A stretch of 64,000 nucleotides of DNA from assembly GCA_021824175.1 (NCBI GenBank), contig JAKALP010000002.1:287189-351188 (forward strand), given 5' to 3'. The translations under genes and the position numbers were made by a program. Under the pieces are notes generated by a model. It did not search any database and was not told where the DNA came from. It saw nothing but the letters and a program-made list of their open reading frames with translations. The stretch is from Deltaproteobacteria bacterium. Its GTDB lineage: Bacteria > Desulfobacterota > Desulfobacteria > Desulfobacterales > Desulfosarcinaceae. Position 1 is the first letter of the stretch. Each line of letters opens with the position of its first letter. Below are positions 34,548 to 43,952 of this stretch, one piece after another.

Positions 34548-35786
34548 TCACACTGTTGATCTCTGCCCGGGGCGCCAGGACGCAAATTTCAGCAGCATCA
34601 GCAGCCCGGGGATCGCCGCTAAGGAACAGAAGATAAAAAAGGCAACCCAGCCCAACTGCCCGGCCAGCCAGCCTGAAAGGGACGAGATACCCACATCGGG
34701 GATGCGCATCAGGCTGGTGAGCAGGGCATATTGGGTGGCCGTGAATTTCTGATGGGTGATGCTGGCCATAAAGGCCATGAAGGCGGCCGTGCCCATGCCC
34801 GAGGTGAAATTTTCAAAGCTGATGACCGCGGCCAGGGCCGGCACATGGTGGCCCATCAGAGCCAGGATGGAAAACCCGGCTGTGGAGATCGCCTGCAAGA
34901 TCCCGAAGACCCATAAGCTGCGATGAATGCCCAGCTTGAGCATGAGCAGGCCGCCGACCAGACCGCCGGCGCTCACGGCCCAGAATCCAAAAAGGGTGAT
35001 CACCGCTCCGATCTGGGTTTTGGTAAAGCCGATGTTCAAGTAAAACGGCGTAGTAATGGCCGAGGCGATGTTGTCGCCGATTTTGAAGAGCAGGATAAAG
35101 GCCAGCATCCACATGGCCTCGGGGCGCTGAAAGTACTCCACAAAGGGATGTACCACCGCTTCCTTGAAATTGCGCGGCACGCCGTGCACCAAGGGTGGCT
35201 CGGGGCTGAGCAGGGTGGTGATGACGCCGGGCAGCAGGCAGGCCGCCAAAATCATGTAAACCATCTGAAAAGAGATTTGGTCGGCCAGGATCAGTCCGCC
35301 GGGGCCGGCCACCAGCATGCCGATGCGGTAGCCGTAGAAGTAAAACGAAGATCCCAGCCCCAGCTCGGCGTCCGGCAGATCTTCGCGGCGATAGGCATCC
35401 ACCACGATATCCTGGGAGGCGCTGAAGAAGGTCACCAACATCGCGGCGATGGCCACCATCCAAGGATTGGCGGCCGGGTTGGTGCGGCCCAGGGCGATGA
35501 TCGCCAGCATCAAGGCAAGCTGGAAGATCAACATCCACCCCCGGCGCCGCCCCAACAACGAGAAAGTAAAACGATCCAGCACGGGCGCCCACAAAAATTT
35601 CAGGGCATAGGGCAAGCCCACCAAGGTAAAAAGGCCAATGACGGTTAAATCAACACCAACATCGGTCATCCAGGCCTTGAGCACTGTTTTGGTCATGTCA
35701 TAGGGCAGGCCGCTGGCATAACCCATCATCAGGGCGGTCAGCATGCGGCGGCTGAAGATCATTTTCAACATGGAAGGGCGGGGCAT
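34548..35786 (-). CDS. ampG: AmpG-type muropeptide permease (MFS)
   Basis: A 412-residue major-facilitator transporter with twelve membrane helices. It imports anhydro-muropeptides released from peptidoglycan for recycling. Segments typical of AmpG are LMMGYASGLPYDMT (about 20), LWAPVLDRFTF, FFSASQDIVVDAYRREDL (about 121-138) and MAFMASITHQKFTATQYALLTSL. The start is uncertain: the listed ATG and a Met six codons later both lack a good Shine-Dalgarno. The DUF882 gene is divergent, 460 bases away; both concern peptidoglycan, as does YcbB at 45-47 kb. Confidence 0.85.
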   Translation of the reverse strand: MPRPSMLKMIFSRRMLTALMMGYASGLPYDMTKTVLKAWMTDVGVDLTVIGLFTLVGLPYALKFLWAPVLDRFTFSLLGRRRGWMLIFQLALMLAIIALGRTNPAANPWMVAIAAMLVTFFSASQDIVVDAYRREDLPDAELGLGSSFYFYGYRIGMLVAGPGGLILADQISFQMVYMILAACLLPGVITTLLSPEPPLVHGVPRNFKEAVVHPFVEYFQRPEAMWMLAFILLFKIGDNIASAITTPFYLNIGFTKTQIGAVITLFGFWAVSAGGLVGGLLMLKLGIHRSLWVFGILQAISTAGFSILALMGHHVPALAAVISFENFTSGMGTAAFMAFMASITHQKFTATQYALLTSLMRIPDVGISSLSGWLAGQLGWVAFFIFCSLAAIPGLLMLLKFASWRPGQRSTV

Positions 35787-36244
35787 GGAGCGGTCCCAAC
35801 TCCGGGGTACAAGTCATCTCAAGAGTATTTTGGCCCAAAATCCTTTATTTGAGACGCTTGTAGCCGGTTTTAGAAGGTTAAAAACGGCACAATTGAGCCA
35901 TTATGCGTCAGGCCGTGGCATCTCACAACCCAAATGTGCGTGCAAATTTTTGTAACAAGCGTTCAACATTTGTCACACTCAAGGCGTGACAAGGGCTGTG
36001 GGGACGGTTGGCTTCCGTAACACCGACTGACTTTCATCGGATGGATTTTTATTATTTTCAGCCAGATAAAAACAAACATCAATTTTTGAACTTAATTCAT
36101 GGCCTTTTTTGGCCGATAACAATTAGCGGTATGAAATTTGCTCATACCTTCCACGGGTTGCAAAAAAGTTCCCATTGACGGCGTCCTGATCTGATAAGGT
36201 AAATTGGCAACACTGCAGCTCGAATCTTGGCCACGGGGGGTACC
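35787..36244. other. Intergenic region between ampG and DUF882
   Basis: About 460 bases without a convincing gene. A perfect 7-bp dyad, GGTATGA and TCATACC with a 7-nt spacer (36128-36148), lies about 95 bases upstream of the DUF882 start, and a TTGACG at 36175-36180 could be the -35 of its promoter. The rest is AT-rich and shows nothing I recognise. Confidence 0.35.
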
Positions 36245-36793
36245 ATGTCTGACTGCAAGCGGCGCGACTTCTTGAAAGCGGGATTGGGATTTTTAGCCGG
36301 CAGCTTGTTGCCGGTGAAAGCCTTGGCGGCCATGATCAGCCCATTGGAGGTTCGCCGCACCCTGGCTTTATATAATATCCACACCGAAGAGCATCTTGAT
36401 GTGTGCTACTTTGACCAGGACGGTTACCGCTTCGACGCCTTGACTCAGATCGACCATTTCTTGCGCGACTATCGCACCGGTGAGGTCAACACCATCGATG
36501 TCGACCTGATCGACCTGCTTTATACGGTCCAATGCCACATCCGTCCCAGCGCGCCCTTCAGCATCATATCGGGCTACCGATCCCGGGAAACCAACGAACG
36601 CTTGCGGCGATCCACCGCCGGCGTAGCCAAGGACAGCTTCCACACCAAGGGCAAGGCCATCGATATCCGGCTGCCCGGCTATAACACGACCTCCTTGCGC
36701 GATCTCTGTGTCGATCTGCAGGCCGGCGGCGTCGGCTACTATCGCAAATCCAATTTCGTGCACATCGATATCGGCCCCGTGCGTACCTGGTAG
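36245..36793 (+). CDS. Tat-exported DUF882 (MepK-like) peptidoglycan hydrolase
   Basis: A 182-residue protein with a twin-arginine signal: CKRRDFLKAGLGFLAGSLLP, cut near LAA (about residue 31). The body is a DUF882/YcbK domain of the peptidase M15A fold: SIISGYRSRETNERLRR, SFHTKGKAIDIRLPGY (the HxxxxAxD zinc motif) and NFVHIDIGPVRTW (the second zinc His). E. coli MepK cuts peptidoglycan cross-links made by L,D-transpeptidases; an L,D-transpeptidase gene lies at 45-47 kb. The start has GGGGGG five bases upstream. Confidence 0.88.
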   Translation: MSDCKRRDFLKAGLGFLAGSLLPVKALAAMISPLEVRRTLALYNIHTEEHLDVCYFDQDGYRFDALTQIDHFLRDYRTGEVNTIDVDLIDLLYTVQCHIRPSAPFSIISGYRSRETNERLRRSTAGVAKDSFHTKGKAIDIRLPGYNTTSLRDLCVDLQAGGVGYYRKSNFVHIDIGPVRTW

Positions 36794-36890
36794 TTCATAA
36801 AATTACCCTTCGCGTTTAATAATACGGCTATCCGCAAAGCCCAATTCGACTTCTATCATTGTCTGATAGCTGAGGCTTGAGCTATTGCGC

Positions 36891-36922
36891 GTTGATTCGT
36901 TGATTGGTTGATTAGTTGAGTC
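36891..36922. repeat. Four tandem 8-nt GTTGATTN units
   Basis: GTTGATTC, GTTGATTG, GTTGATTA and GTTGAGTC follow each other exactly. The same units recur at 15351 (reverse) and 63848. The gap 36794-37049 also has a dyad, CTATCA-N5-TGATAG, and otherwise nothing recognised. Confidence 0.75.
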
Positions 36923-37049
36923 ATTGGCCTCTTCCCGCCATTTCACCAATCAATGGGCGGTCTATCAAAGCCACCAAACCGCGAAGATATCGCCACTTTG
37001 TGCCTACGCACTTTGTGCGAAAATAAACAATTATATGCTATGGTGAGGT

Positions 37050-37835
37050 GTGCTCCCCGAACTCTTCACCTATTTGACAACACCCTGCCCGCGCTTTGTG
37101 CGCGAGATGGGCTATCTTCATGAGGCCATCGCCATAAGAGGCCGTTTCCATCGCTGTGGCGCAGCCTGGAAGGAGCACCTGGAAAGATCCAGGGCCGCGG
37201 TCCTGGCCGCCGCGCGCACCTGCCGGGAGCGTGAAGCGGTGGTGATCCTCGGTTCCGGCCTTCTGCTGGACGTGCCGCTGGCCGAACTGGCCGGGGCCTT
37301 TAAAGAGGTCATCCTGGTGGATATTGTCCACTTGCCGGCAGTGCGCAGGGTCGCGCGGCGCTTGGGCAATGTCCGGCTTGAAAACTTTGATGTTTCAACT
37401 ATCGCGCTCAAACTCTTTGAATTGATGAAAACAGGCCGGCCAACGCTGCCGGAACTCATGAGCGCGGACTTTTCCTTTGGCACGGCGCCAAGCCTGGTTG
37501 TTTCCTTGAACATCCTTTCCCAGTTGCCCGTGATTCCCGGCCGATTCGTGCGCCAGCGCCTGCCGGCCGTAGGCGAAGAAGATCTGATAGAATGGAGCAA
37601 ACGGATTGTGGCCGTGCACTATGCTAGCCTGCAAGCGCTTGCGGGCGATGTGTGCTTGATTGCCGATTATGCCTATATCCAACTCGGCCGGGATGGCTCC
37701 AGAGAAGTTGGTTCGACACTGCACGGGCTGGAGCTGCCCGAGCCGCAATCCACCTGGTTATGGCAGATTGCTCCATTGGGTGAACTCTCTGATCACTATG
37801 CCAGAGAACTCAAGGTCGGGGTGTGGTCTCTTTAA
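37050..37835 (+). CDS. Unknown protein with a Rossmann-like (SAM-binding?) core
   Basis: A 261-residue protein that I cannot place in a family. The segment EAVVILGSGLLLDVPLAELA (about 61-80) followed by FKEVILVDIVHLPAVRR (about 84-100) is the beta-loop-alpha-beta pattern of class I SAM-dependent methyltransferases: a G-S-G loop, then an Asp at the end of strand 2. SLVVSLNILSQLPVIPG (about 150) is placed where methyltransferase motif IV-V lies. There is no catalytic NPPY-type motif. The GTG start has a poor ribosome-binding site; the Met at codon 20 is an alternative. It is isolated between repeat-containing gaps. Confidence 0.55.
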   Translation: MLPELFTYLTTPCPRFVREMGYLHEAIAIRGRFHRCGAAWKEHLERSRAAVLAAARTCREREAVVILGSGLLLDVPLAELAGAFKEVILVDIVHLPAVRRVARRLGNVRLENFDVSTIALKLFELMKTGRPTLPELMSADFSFGTAPSLVVSLNILSQLPVIPGRFVRQRLPAVGEEDLIEWSKRIVAVHYASLQALAGDVCLIADYAYIQLGRDGSREVGSTLHGLELPEPQSTWLWQIAPLGELSDHYARELKVGVWSL

Positions 37836-37898
37836 TTCCCATTCGCATCAAGCTGTGCCATTGACTCAGAGCGTCTGTTTGGAGGCTGCTGATATTTA

Positions 37899-37960
37899 TT
37901 CTCACGCAAAGACGCGAAGGCGCGAAGTAATGAAAACCTCTTCGCGTCTTCGCGTGAGAA
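37899..37960. repeat. CGCGAAGN dyad, copy 1
   Basis: TTCTCACGCAAAGACGCGAA, with further CGCGAAG units, pairs with CTTCGCGTCTTCGCGTGAGA at the other end across an AT-rich loop. A related copy lies at 43779-43840. It begins 64 bases after a stop codon. Confidence 0.8.
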
Positions 37961-38122
37961 TCAAAGTGAACCCGCCACGGAAAATCAATTTACAGAGAGC
38001 AGTACTCCGACCTCTTTGATTTGCTGCATGGCGGTCACGGCCGTGACGCCTTTGGTCGTGGTGCATACCCGAAGGATGGCGTCATTGGTCATGGGCAGAT
38101 TCTTTGTTTCCCGATGTTGATA

Positions 38123-38158
38123 GAAAAGAGAGGCGCCCTTCAACGGTGAAGGGCGCCT
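38123..38158 (-). terminator. Rho-independent terminator of the esterase gene
   Basis: A perfect 12-bp stem, AGGCGCCCTTCA and TGAAGGGCGCCT, with a 4-nt loop, followed on the minus strand by CTCTTTTCT. It lies 57 bases after the esterase stop. Confidence 0.75.
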
Positions 38159-38214
38159 GTTCAGCTTTCGATTTCAATATTTTCAGGTAGAACTATGTTT
38201 AAACGGCGTTAGGT

Positions 38215-39888
38215 CTATTGGGCCGCGGCCAGCGGTGGTTCAGCCCAGTAGGCGCAATTGTGCGCGGTGATAAATTGCAGGGCGGTCCCATTGGAAGAGG
38301 GCGTGTTCAGCTTCTTGATGGAGGCCAGAAGACTGCCGGAAGTAAAAGCTCTCCAGGTCGAAGAAGCGGCCGGCGCGCCTTGTTTGGCGAAGGTGGTCCA
38401 GTAGCCGACCATCTGATCGGAAAGGGTCACTTGCGCCGCCGTGCCGCCGTTGGCGCCCACGGAGCCGAACACATACTGGATTTCATCCATATGGGTGGCT
38501 TCCATTTTAAGATAGGGCGAATTGAAGGGATCGGGCGCATTGACATCGGCAAACCAGTAGGCAAAGGTTTTGACTTTGGCCGATACGGTATCCCACACCC
38601 AGTAATTGTTGGTATTGAAGAAGTAGTCGGTCCAGATCTGGCTGTAGGCCAGGCGATAGCGATTGGGGTCTGTCGCGGTCTGCTTGGCGATATAGTCGGA
38701 CGCGATCTTGGCAACATCCAGCCCCCTGGGGTCTTGTGACAGGAAGGCCGTCGCCGTGGCCGTGTATTCCGCTTCCGTGTTGAGGAGGTTGCCTTTGGCC
38801 ATCTCCAGGGCCGTAAAGAGGCGGCCTTCATTCAAATTACATCCGCTGAGCAACGGCACTTGGGCGAATTCACCGGCCGCCATCGCGTCAAATATGGATT
38901 TTGGCAGGAATGTACCACCGGTGACGGGCACGTAGGTGTCGCTGGCTTGGGCCGTGAGGATGTCTGAAACGCTCATGCCGCGCAGGGCGGCGCGGACCTG
39001 GGCGGGGTCTGTGGCGGTGATGCCGGCACGCTGCACAAAGGGCGCGCCGAAAGCAACATATCCAACCGGAAGCGAAGGCTGGGTCGGATAGTAAGCCCCG
39101 CTTTCCGCGATGGCTTTATGGAAAAGGCCCTTAGAAGATGGGGTCACCATATGGGTGTATACGCTGTGGCCGCCGGCCGATTCGCCAAAAATGGTCACAT
39201 TGCTGGGATTGCCACCAAAAGCGGCGATATTGTTTTTGACCCACTGCAAAGCTTTTTGCTGGTCCATGATGCCGTAGTTGCCCGACTCGCCGGCCTCATC
39301 CGTCAAGGCCGCCAGGGGTAGAAAACCCAGGGCGCCAAGACGATAGTTCAGCGTTACAATAACTACGTCTTTCTGGGCCAGGGCGGTGGGGTTATAGGCC
39401 GCTTCAGAGCCCGAACCCGCGATAAAAGCGCCGCCATGGATCCAGACCATGACCGGGTAGGAACCATTCGTGGCGGGCGTGGTGACGTTCAGGTAAAGAC
39501 AATCCTCGGTGGCGCTGGCGGCGCCGAAGGGGCTTTCGATTTGCGGGCAGCGATTGCCGAATTGACTGGCATCTTTTTCACCGGACCAGTTGGCCGGATC
39601 CTGGGGAGCTCTCCAGCGCAAATCCCCAACAGGCGGTGCCGCATAGGGAATACCGCGAAACGCCACCAAATCGCCATCCTCAACACCACGCACGTTCCCG
39701 TTTTGGGTCTTTGCAAGGGTCGGATCGGTAGGGGTTCCATTGCAACCGGATGAACTGCTGGAAGAACCGCTGGAAGAACTTCCGGATGAACTGCCCGAAT
39801 CGCAATTAACCAATGCGAAGGCAATGAACAGGGCGACGACCACCGCGCAGGCATAGAGGCCTGGCACCTTTAACGAAGCTTTCTTCAT
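38215..39888 (-). CDS. Exported type B carboxylesterase
   Basis: A 557-residue carboxylesterase/lipase of the cholinesterase-like (PF00135-type) family. The signal (FIAFALVNC, Cys at about 29) looks like a lipobox, followed by a serine-glycine linker GSSSGSSSSGSSSSSSG, so the enzyme is probably tethered to the outer membrane. The catalytic Ser is in FGESAGGHS (about 255) and the His in EATHMDEIQYVFGS (about 460); the oxyanion-hole segment WIHGGAFIAGSG is present. Substrates are likely acyl or aryl esters. It has AAAGGAG upstream of the ATG. The divergent neighbour is a large MalT/SARP-type regulator, a plausible controller. Confidence 0.9.
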   Translation of the reverse strand: MKKASLKVPGLYACAVVVALFIAFALVNCDSGSSSGSSSSGSSSSSSGCNGTPTDPTLAKTQNGNVRGVEDGDLVAFRGIPYAAPPVGDLRWRAPQDPANWSGEKDASQFGNRCPQIESPFGAASATEDCLYLNVTTPATNGSYPVMVWIHGGAFIAGSGSEAAYNPTALAQKDVVIVTLNYRLGALGFLPLAALTDEAGESGNYGIMDQQKALQWVKNNIAAFGGNPSNVTIFGESAGGHSVYTHMVTPSSKGLFHKAIAESGAYYPTQPSLPVGYVAFGAPFVQRAGITATDPAQVRAALRGMSVSDILTAQASDTYVPVTGGTFLPKSIFDAMAAGEFAQVPLLSGCNLNEGRLFTALEMAKGNLLNTEAEYTATATAFLSQDPRGLDVAKIASDYIAKQTATDPNRYRLAYSQIWTDYFFNTNNYWVWDTVSAKVKTFAYWFADVNAPDPFNSPYLKMEATHMDEIQYVFGSVGANGGTAAQVTLSDQMVGYWTTFAKQGAPAASSTWRAFTSGSLLASIKKLNTPSSNGTALQFITAHNCAYWAEPPLAAAQ

Positions 39889-40249
39889 CTCTTCTTCTCC
39901 TTTGAGTTAAAAAGTGACCAACAAGTTGATATAAGCCGTGCGCGGGCGTGCAGTGGGGTGCCCGCCCCGCACAAGAACCGACTTCGGGGAGGGCGGCTTC
40001 GATTCTTGCTTTTGATTTGATCCCAAGAATTTTGTATGGACTGGGTCCGAACTGACCAGCGTCCGAACTATACAGGATATAAATTAAGTGATAATAAAGC
40101 CGGAATTAATTTTGTTCGAAATGCATGCATATTTTTGTATAAATAGATAAAAATTCTACAAATTCATATTATCTGACCTGACGCTTTTCGCGGACCTTCT
40201 CTTATTTGCCTGAAAAGCAGATCGGTCTATTGAATCGCCGGGCAAGGGG
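39889..40249. other. Divergent promoter region of the esterase and MalT/SARP genes
   Basis: GC-rich near the esterase, then AT-rich from 40080. It contains the direct repeat described next and a TATACA/TATAAA stretch right behind it. No coding frame is supported. Confidence 0.4.
40045..40069. promoter_or_regulatory. Direct repeat GTCCGAACT, candidate regulator site
   Basis: GTCCGAACT occurs twice, 16 bases start to start, immediately before a -10-like TATACA. Direct repeats are the usual binding sites of SARP- and MalT-type activators, although SARP sites are normally 11 or 22 bases apart. Confidence 0.4.
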
Positions 40250-40424
40250 TGTAAGTCAGGAGTGTTGCATGATATGGGCTTTCGCGCAGGTCGTACTCGT
40301 ACTCGTACTCGTACTCGTACGCGTACGCGTACTCGAAAAATTATTAATATCCTTCGAGTACGCGTACGAGTACGAGTACGATAAGGAAGAGACCTCATGC
40401 TTCATGCAACAGTCGTGACTCACA
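40250..40424. mobile_element. 175-bp MITE-like element with CGTACT arms, copy B
   Basis: The ends are 23-bp inverted repeats (TGTAAGTCAGG...GTTGCATGA on the left, TGTGAGTCACG...GTTGCATGA in reverse on the right, about 20 matches). Inside are a 45-nt arm of CGTACT units (40291-40335), a 19-nt AT loop and a 27-nt reverse-complement arm (40355-40381). No coding capacity. The same ends enclose copy C at 49289. Confidence 0.8.
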
Positions 40425-40481
40425 CTCCCGGGCAAGCAGAGGTTGGTTGAAAGCGCCTTTTCCTGGCGTATTGGGGTTTGG

Positions 40482-43400
40482 ATGCGTTCAATTTCAAATG
40501 ATATCATCACATTACAGACAAAACTCACGCCGCCGCAACTGAGCGACATGATGGAACGCCGGCGATTAAACGCTCTGTTTGACCATATCAGGTCGAGCAA
40601 GGCCATTACCATTACGGCCGGCGCGGGTTATGGCAAAACCACTTTGGCGGCCCAGGCCTGCCAAAGCCAGGGGCTGAAAACCGCCTGGTATCGTCTCGAT
40701 CCGTCGGACGGTGACCTTATTGTCTTCATTCATTATTTGATCACAAGTATCCGCCGGCATTTTAAAGGCTTTGGGGATCAATCGCTGGAGCGCATCCATT
40801 GCGCCGAACAGCTCAAAACCGAACAACGTTCTTTGCTGATGGTGTTGCTGCACGAGATGGAACAGCACATCGACGACCACCTGATCGTGGTGCTCGATGA
40901 CTTCCATCTGATCGAAGAGAGCCCCGAGATTCAAGGCGCAATGACCTTTTTGCTGCAGCATCTCCCCGACCAGATCCATTTTTTAATCATCAGCCGCAAA
41001 GCCGTGAACATAGGTCTGCCCCGGCTGATTGCCGGCCGTCGGGCTTTCAATATCACTGAAAAAGAGCTGGCTTTTGAAAAATCGGAAATGGACGAACTCT
41101 ACCGGCAAATATTCAAGCTGCCACTGCGAAGAAAAGAACTCACCGCATTGGTCCAGAAAACCGGCGGCTGGCCAGCCGGACTGATTCTGTTTCACTACAC
41201 ATTAAGAGACAAAGCGCCTGAAGAAATCGGAGAGCAAATATCTCGGCTCACGGGCAATAGTAATTTGTTCGGCGCCTATTTTGAAGAAAACGTATTCAAT
41301 GTGCTGCCGGAACCCACCAAAACCTTTTTGCTGAAAACCTCGCTCTTGTCGCAACTCAATGTGCACTTTTGCAATCAGCTGCTGGACATCGCCAACGCCG
41401 GTGAAATTTTGCAGCGCCTGGAGAAACTTCATCTCTTCACCTTCGCGTTGGATGAATCCCGGGACACCTATCACTATCACCACTTGCTCAAGGACTTTTT
41501 ACGCGCTCGACTCGCCATCAATACCGATGCCCAAGACATTGCCCGGCTAAACCGCAGCATCGCGGCCTTATGGGAAGAACACCAGGCTTACACTGAAGCC
41601 ATTGGGCACTACTTGGCCGCTCAAGATCATGCCGCGGCCTGCAATGTTCTGGTAAAAAATGGCCCCGCCATGATCGAAGAGGGCAAGCTGAACCAGATCA
41701 TTTTGTTTTGCCGGCAGATTCCCGAACCCCTGCTGGAAAAAGAGCCGTGGATCAAATATCTTTTGGGCCGCGCGCTGTTCTTAAAAGGCAAAACGCGCGA
41801 AGCACTTGAGACCGTGGAAAGCGCGCGGCGGCGGTTTGAAACCCAAGGTGATGAATATGGCGCGGGACTCTGCATATCCCGGCTGGCGGCCGGCTATTTT
41901 ATCCTCAGCGATTTTGTCAAAGCCGAGCTGATGTTAAAAGAGGTGCTCACCCGAGTGCGCCACACCCCCAACACCTACGCCTATTCCTTGGGCAGCCTGA
42001 TTTTTGTGACATCGCGTTTGGGTAAAATCGATCAGGCCGATCACTACTACCAGGAAGCATCCACTTCTATTTCCGGCGCCGTTGAATCCCCATCCATGGC
42101 CTGGGTGTATGCCGGCTACGGCGCCCGGTTTTATTCGTCCGAAGATTTTCTACAAGCGGTCCACTATGGCGAAAAGGCCCGCAAAATGGCGGAACGGTTT
42201 AACAAATACAGCCTGGTGGTGATGAGCTGTCACCTGCTGTCCGTGACCTGGATTGCTTTGGGTGAAAATGAAAAGAGTTATCAGGTCGCCGCCAGAGGCA
42301 TTGAAGTGGCTGAAAAGCACAACTTTCTCGACACCTCGTATGCCTGGTGCCTTTTGGATGCCGGGTTCGCCCTGGTTCAAGCCGGCCATTTCGCCGTAGC
42401 CATCGACCACTGCCTTAAAAGCCTGCAAGTCTGCCAAGACGCGGATAGCGATTGGACCGAGGCTTGGGCCCATTTCTCCCTTTCCCATGCCTATGTCAAA
42501 ACCGGCGAATTGGAAAAAGCGGAAATGGCCGGGCGCAAGGCGCTCGATACCATCCGAAATACTTCCCTTAAAATTGACCGAATGTTTCTTCAAATCTCCT
42601 TGGGCTGGATTTTGTTGGATACCAACAAACCCGAAGAGGCCTTATCACTGGTTCAACCTATGGGAGAACCGTTTTCTCATGCCAATGCGATCAATCATTG
42701 GGTGGCGATTTTCCATGTGCGCCACCTTTGGATGACCCATCAAAAATCAGCCGCCAAAGAACTTCTTATGCGGTTATTGGAAGAACTCAGGGGGCACGGC
42801 CGGTATTATATCGTAATCTGGCATCAACATTGGATTGCGCCGCTTCTGACTGAATTGTACGGCGATCATATTTACCGGGAAGAGATCCGAACCATCCTGT
42901 CTCAATTCGTCCCCTCCTTTCAGTTGCCTTTGCCCCAGGATCGAGCCACCAGCAATGCGGCTCATTTGGTGCCGTCAAGGAAGCAAAACCAAAAAGGTTT
43001 AAAAATTTCTCTCTTCGGTCGCTTTTTACTATCCCGGGACGGTGCCGACATTCCCGCCCCGCAATGGACCAGCGGCAAGGCCAAAATGCTGTTCAAATAC
43101 CTGGCGTTCCACCCCGGCAAGGGTTACATTCCCAAAGAGCTGCTGCTGGAACTGCTATGGCCGGGAGAGAATCCAGAGGTCAGCAGCAAACGGTTCCATG
43201 TAGCCATGAGCGCCATGCGCAAGACCATTGAACCTGAATTGCAAAGGGGCGATCGCTCTTCTTACCTGCTAAGGGAAAATGACGCTTATCGATTGGATCT
43301 TGGGCCAACCGGCACGGTGGATGTCTTCGTCTTCGACCAGGCCGTGGCGGCCGCGGAAAAAGCGGACACACCGGAAAAACGGCTTGAATATTATATGGAA

Positions 43401-43748
43401 GCCCTGTCGATGTACAAAGGGGAATTGTTTGAAGAAGACGCGTATGCCCAGTGGTGTATCGACGCCAGAGAGATCTATAAACAAAAATACCTGGACCTGC
43501 TCAAGAAAATCGCCGCCCAGCATCAATCCAAAGAGAACTATGACCTCTGCATCGATTTCCTGCGACGCGCCAATCAAGCCGACCCCTATGCCGAAGATGT
43601 CTGCCGCCAGATGATGAGCATCTACCACGAAACCGGCAACCGCTTAATGGCCATCAAAACCTACGAGCAGCTGAAAGACAAACTGGAAAAAGAACTCCAA
43701 TGCCCAATAAGCGATAAGACCCGGGAGTTGTATCAACGGATCAAATAG
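40482..43748 (+). CDS. MalT-like ATPase fused to a SARP-type (OmpR wHTH + BTAD) regulator
   Basis: A 1088-residue transcription regulator. The N-terminal STAND ATPase has the Walker A GAGYGKTTLAAQ (about 47-58), Walker B LIVVLDDFHLIEES and the MalT-like TGGWPAGLILF. A helical TPR region (about 360-830) follows. The last 240 residues are not the LuxR-type HTH of MalT but an OmpR-like winged helix (ISLFGRFLLSRDGADIPAPQ, LLELLWPGENPEVSSKRFHV) plus a bacterial transcriptional activator domain (LEYYMEALSMYKGELFEEDA, NRLMAIKTYEQLKDKL), as in SARP/AfsR. The start is uncertain (ATG at 40482 or TTG at 40443). It is divergent from the esterase and may activate it when an inducer binds. Confidence 0.85.
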   Translation: MRSISNDIITLQTKLTPPQLSDMMERRRLNALFDHIRSSKAITITAGAGYGKTTLAAQACQSQGLKTAWYRLDPSDGDLIVFIHYLITSIRRHFKGFGDQSLERIHCAEQLKTEQRSLLMVLLHEMEQHIDDHLIVVLDDFHLIEESPEIQGAMTFLLQHLPDQIHFLIISRKAVNIGLPRLIAGRRAFNITEKELAFEKSEMDELYRQIFKLPLRRKELTALVQKTGGWPAGLILFHYTLRDKAPEEIGEQISRLTGNSNLFGAYFEENVFNVLPEPTKTFLLKTSLLSQLNVHFCNQLLDIANAGEILQRLEKLHLFTFALDESRDTYHYHHLLKDFLRARLAINTDAQDIARLNRSIAALWEEHQAYTEAIGHYLAAQDHAAACNVLVKNGPAMIEEGKLNQIILFCRQIPEPLLEKEPWIKYLLGRALFLKGKTREALETVESARRRFETQGDEYGAGLCISRLAAGYFILSDFVKAELMLKEVLTRVRHTPNTYAYSLGSLIFVTSRLGKIDQADHYYQEASTSISGAVESPSMAWVYAGYGARFYSSEDFLQAVHYGEKARKMAERFNKYSLVVMSCHLLSVTWIALGENEKSYQVAARGIEVAEKHNFLDTSYAWCLLDAGFALVQAGHFAVAIDHCLKSLQVCQDADSDWTEAWAHFSLSHAYVKTGELEKAEMAGRKALDTIRNTSLKIDRMFLQISLGWILLDTNKPEEALSLVQPMGEPFSHANAINHWVAIFHVRHLWMTHQKSAAKELLMRLLEELRGHGRYYIVIWHQHWIAPLLTELYGDHIYREEIRTILSQFVPSFQLPLPQDRATSNAAHLVPSRKQNQKGLKISLFGRFLLSRDGADIPAPQWTSGKAKMLFKYLAFHPGKGYIPKELLLELLWPGENPEVSSKRFHVAMSAMRKTIEPELQRGDRSSYLLRENDAYRLDLGPTGTVDVFVFDQAVAAAEKADTPEKRLEYYMEALSMYKGELFEEDAYAQWCIDAREIYKQKYLDLLKKIAAQHQSKENYDLCIDFLRRANQADPYAEDVCRQMMSIYHETGNRLMAIKTYEQLKDKLEKELQCPISDKTRELYQRIK

Positions 43749-43778
43749 ATTCGATCGATAGGTTGCTGTTATAATGAT

Positions 43779-43840
43779 TTTCACGCGAAGCCGCGAAGCC
43801 GCGAAGTATATGGAAGTGTCTTCGCGGCTTCGCGTGAGAA
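43779..43840. repeat. CGCGAAGN dyad, copy 2
   Basis: TTTCACGCGAAGCCGCGAAG continues with another CCGCGAAG unit; CTTCGCGGCTTCGCGTGAGA closes the dyad after an AT-rich loop. It begins 31 bases after the regulator stop codon. Units are 8 nt. Confidence 0.8.
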
Positions 43841-43952
43841 TAGATCGTACTCACCGCTGAGACTCAATTAAAGGAAGTATATTGAAAGCAAAAGAAGAGA
43901 AATTGAGCTATGCTATTCGAAATTTAAGGATAGCATTTGCGCGCTCTCCACA

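Noticed and set aside
36891..36922. CRISPR-like array
   Set aside because: Units are 8 nt without spacers; none of the repeat loci has the repeat-spacer periodicity of CRISPR and there are no cas genes.
40156..40612. Open frames over the CGTACT element (Arg-Thr or Val-Leu repeats)
   Set aside because: They only translate the hexamer repeat.
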